Shown here piece by piece: positions 62,567-64,000 of a stretch of DNA of 64,000 bases. The position numbers were made by a program, and so were the translations under genes. This DNA comes from Thalassospira sp. MCCC 1A01148 (GTDB taxonomy: Bacteria; Pseudomonadota; Alphaproteobacteria; Rhodospirillales; Thalassospiraceae), in assembly GCF_001613795.1 (NCBI RefSeq), contig NZ_LPVZ01000013.1, forward strand, positions 1-64,000. The letters are read 5' to 3'. Under the pieces are notes generated by a model. It was given only the letters and a program-made list of their open reading frames with translations, was not told the DNA's origin and did not search any database. Positions within the stretch are counted from its first letter, which is position 1. Each line of letters starts with the position of its first letter.

Positions 62567-63619
62567 TTATTGCTCTGAGCGCATCTGATCGCAGGGGTCA
62601 CTGCGTTCAATATCAGTGGTAAACCACATGAAATCGATATCATCCGATGCACCAAACCGCATGGCGTAATCTTCGATCTGTGATGGTTCCGGGCCCGGAT
62701 CATCCGCCTCGATCAGGCTGACCACAGCAATCTCGGCCTCCGGCAGCTCCGGTTCATAGCGGCGCAGATGCCACGGGACGGCGATGGTCTGACGGACATG
62801 CATGGCCCCGGCAATCAGGAATGCCCCATCAATACCGTCAATGTTTGCCGTCTTGCTCATGGCCTGCGCAAGTGATGCGTCACGGGCAAACTGCACGGCG
62901 GAAAAGCCGCCCAGCATGCTCTCGGGCAGCATATTGCAATGCCCTTCGGCAATTTCGACGTTAAACCGTTCCAGAACCCCGGTCGGGATGGCGGGAAGAT
63001 CAAGCTGGGTCGCCAGTTCATCTGGTATGGCGGAATTCCCCTTGGTGATCATCGGGCGCAGGATGGCGTCGGGCAGGTTGCCAGCCACCATCATCAAACC
63101 ATTGTCGCGTGCGGCCTGCGCAATCGGCGCATAATCATGCCATGACGGCCAGCCCCGGTCTTCCCACGCCATGGCCGGTCCCAGTTCCGAAATCGGTAAA
63201 TCCTGCCAATTGTGGTCAAGGGATGTTTGCTGGTCACGGGTAAACATCTCCCAGACTATGGCACGTTCGCGTTTGTCTTCTTTGCTCAGCGCGTCGACCA
63301 GTTGGGCCTGATGATGGTGATGGATGGGATTGTCGTGCTTTTCGCCGATCAGAACGTATTTGCGCTCGGCAAGGCGGTCGACCAATGCATCAAACAGGAT
63401 GTATTCGCCCGCCTGCACGTCAAAAATCAGGCCCGGAGCCGGGGGCAGGGCATTGACATCGGTAAGTCCACCATTGGCATTTTCAGTGTCATGCGCTGAA
63501 GACTGTTTGGTGATGATGGCGGCGATAACAGTCGATGCCAAAACCAGCGCAGAAGCCGCACGCGTAAAGCTGCGTGCATGTGTCTTGCGTTTGTTATGTC
63601 CTGGCACCGACTTGGGCAT
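62567..63619 (-). CDS. ChaN-family heme-binding protein
   Basis: A 350-aa exported protein with a long basic n-region and the hydrophobic segment ALVLASTVIAAIIT. The body follows the ChaN (Cofac_haem_bdg) family: YVLIGEKHDNPIHHHHQ, ERAIVWEMFTRDQQ, EIAEGHCNMLPES and LIAGAMHVRQTIAVPW. ChaN of Campylobacter binds paired hemes and is linked to iron uptake. It lacks a clear lipobox. It is convergent with the Panacea gene. Confidence 0.85.
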   Translation of the reverse strand: MPKSVPGHNKRKTHARSFTRAASALVLASTVIAAIITKQSSAHDTENANGGLTDVNALPPAPGLIFDVQAGEYILFDALVDRLAERKYVLIGEKHDNPIHHHHQAQLVDALSKEDKRERAIVWEMFTRDQQTSLDHNWQDLPISELGPAMAWEDRGWPSWHDYAPIAQAARDNGLMMVAGNLPDAILRPMITKGNSAIPDELATQLDLPAIPTGVLERFNVEIAEGHCNMLPESMLGGFSAVQFARDASLAQAMSKTANIDGIDGAFLIAGAMHVRQTIAVPWHLRRYEPELPEAEIAVVSLIEADDPGPEPSQIEDYAMRFGASDDIDFMWFTTDIERSDPCDQMRSEQ

Positions 63620-63654
63620 TGCTTGTTTGTTTCCAGATTGAAAACCTGTGCTGC

Positions 63655-64000
63655 CTATTTGCTTAAGCGCAGTGACGTTTCAAGGTCGTTAACAAGATCG
63701 TCGCAATCTTCAATCCCCACCGACAAGCGCAAAAGGTCTGCCGGGACGGGACTGGTCGGTCCTTCGACCGAGGAACGATGTTCGATCAGGCTTTCAACCC
63801 CGCCAAGCGATGTGGCGCGTTTAAACAGTTTGCATTGGTTGTGGAATTCAACCGCACGCTTTTCACCGCCCTTGACGCGCAGCGACAGCATACCGCCAAA
63901 GCCACCTTGCATCTGCTTTTTGGCGATGTCGTGACCAAGATGGCTTTCAAGGCCAGGGTACTGGACCTGTTCGATTTCCGGGTGGTTTTCGAAATGTTTG
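63655..64000 (-). CDS. Cys/Met metabolism PLP enzyme, C-terminal part (truncated by window)
   Basis: The last 114 or so codons of a cystathionine gamma-synthase/beta-lyase/gamma-lyase-type enzyme; the rest lies beyond 64000. The segments GGFGGMLSLRVKGG, KRATSLGGVESLIEHRSSV and LLRLSVGIEDCDDLVNDL are characteristic of the C-terminal domain. The frame is open to the window edge. Which reaction it catalyses needs the N-terminal portion. Confidence 0.93.
   Translation of the reverse strand, partial: KHFENHPEIEQVQYPGLESHLGHDIAKKQMQGGFGGMLSLRVKGGEKRAVEFHNQCKLFKRATSLGGVESLIEHRSSVEGPTSPVPADLLRLSVGIEDCDDLVNDLETSLRLSK

Overview
The window looks like chromosomal DNA of an alphaproteobacterium, most likely a marine Rhodospirillales member of the Thalassospira type. 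This is inferred from gene content: a class I PHA synthase, an ACT-domain homoserine dehydrogenase followed by glpX and (after an insertion) recJ, rpsI with an alphaproteobacterial N-terminal extension, DUF2336 and RHH_4 proteins, GPDRR-tailed response regulators, and a mid-50s GC content judged by eye. Most of the window is housekeeping and metabolic DNA. I see no prophage, CRISPR array, rRNA or intact transposase gene.

Layout. 1-4 kb: tRNA-Asp, a degenerate phosphorelay pair (pseudo-Hpt plus pseudo-receiver), a dCMP deaminase-family enzyme and pyruvate kinase. 4-9 kb: a two-gene DUF2336-type operon, an RHH protein, a DJ-1/PfpI protein and an MscS channel. 9-16 kb: an OmpA lipoprotein, periplasmic and membrane proteins, MsrQ, a LysE-type exporter, a crotonase-fold protein lacking its catalytic glutamates, and a hotdog thioesterase behind a LiuR-like operator. 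16-19 kb: rplM-rpsI and an L-lactate dehydrogenase-type flavoenzyme. 19-28 kb: a GNAT, a sulfotransferase-like protein, a secreted putative lysozyme-fold protein, argC, two solute-binding proteins flanking a gamma-carbonic anhydrase, a di-heme peroxidase and a hydroxyacid dehydrogenase. 28-44 kb: phaC, an OmpA lipoprotein, alaC, hom, glpX, an accessory block (membrane protein, YegD-like Hsp70, MBOAT/SGNH acetylation pair, peroxiredoxin), recJ and a third solute-binding protein. 44-53 kb: an MFS transporter, three identical tRNA-Glu genes, a histidine kinase, dinB with a zinc ribbon, a degenerate EAL protein, a SPOR lipoprotein and a SAM hydrolase. 53-64 kb: an MBL hydrolase, an arylsulfatase, a MotA/MotB-like stator pair, a chemoreceptor with a c-type heme motif, apt, a Panacea-domain protein, a ChaN-like protein and the 3' end of a Cys/Met PLP enzyme.

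The most unusual object is at 35024-35290, between hom and glpX. It is a non-coding element of about 267 nt. Perfect 22-bp terminal inverted repeats extend into a 33-position closing helix around two long internal hairpins, so the whole element can be drawn as a three-way junction. Most of its non-Watson-Crick pairs are G-U on the + strand, which suggests an RNA of defined polarity carried in a MITE-like mobile unit. Other leads are the paired loss of phospho-acceptor residues at 0.4-1.5 kb, the heme chemoreceptor beside an orphan stator, and a terminator with no gene in front of it near 19.1 kb.
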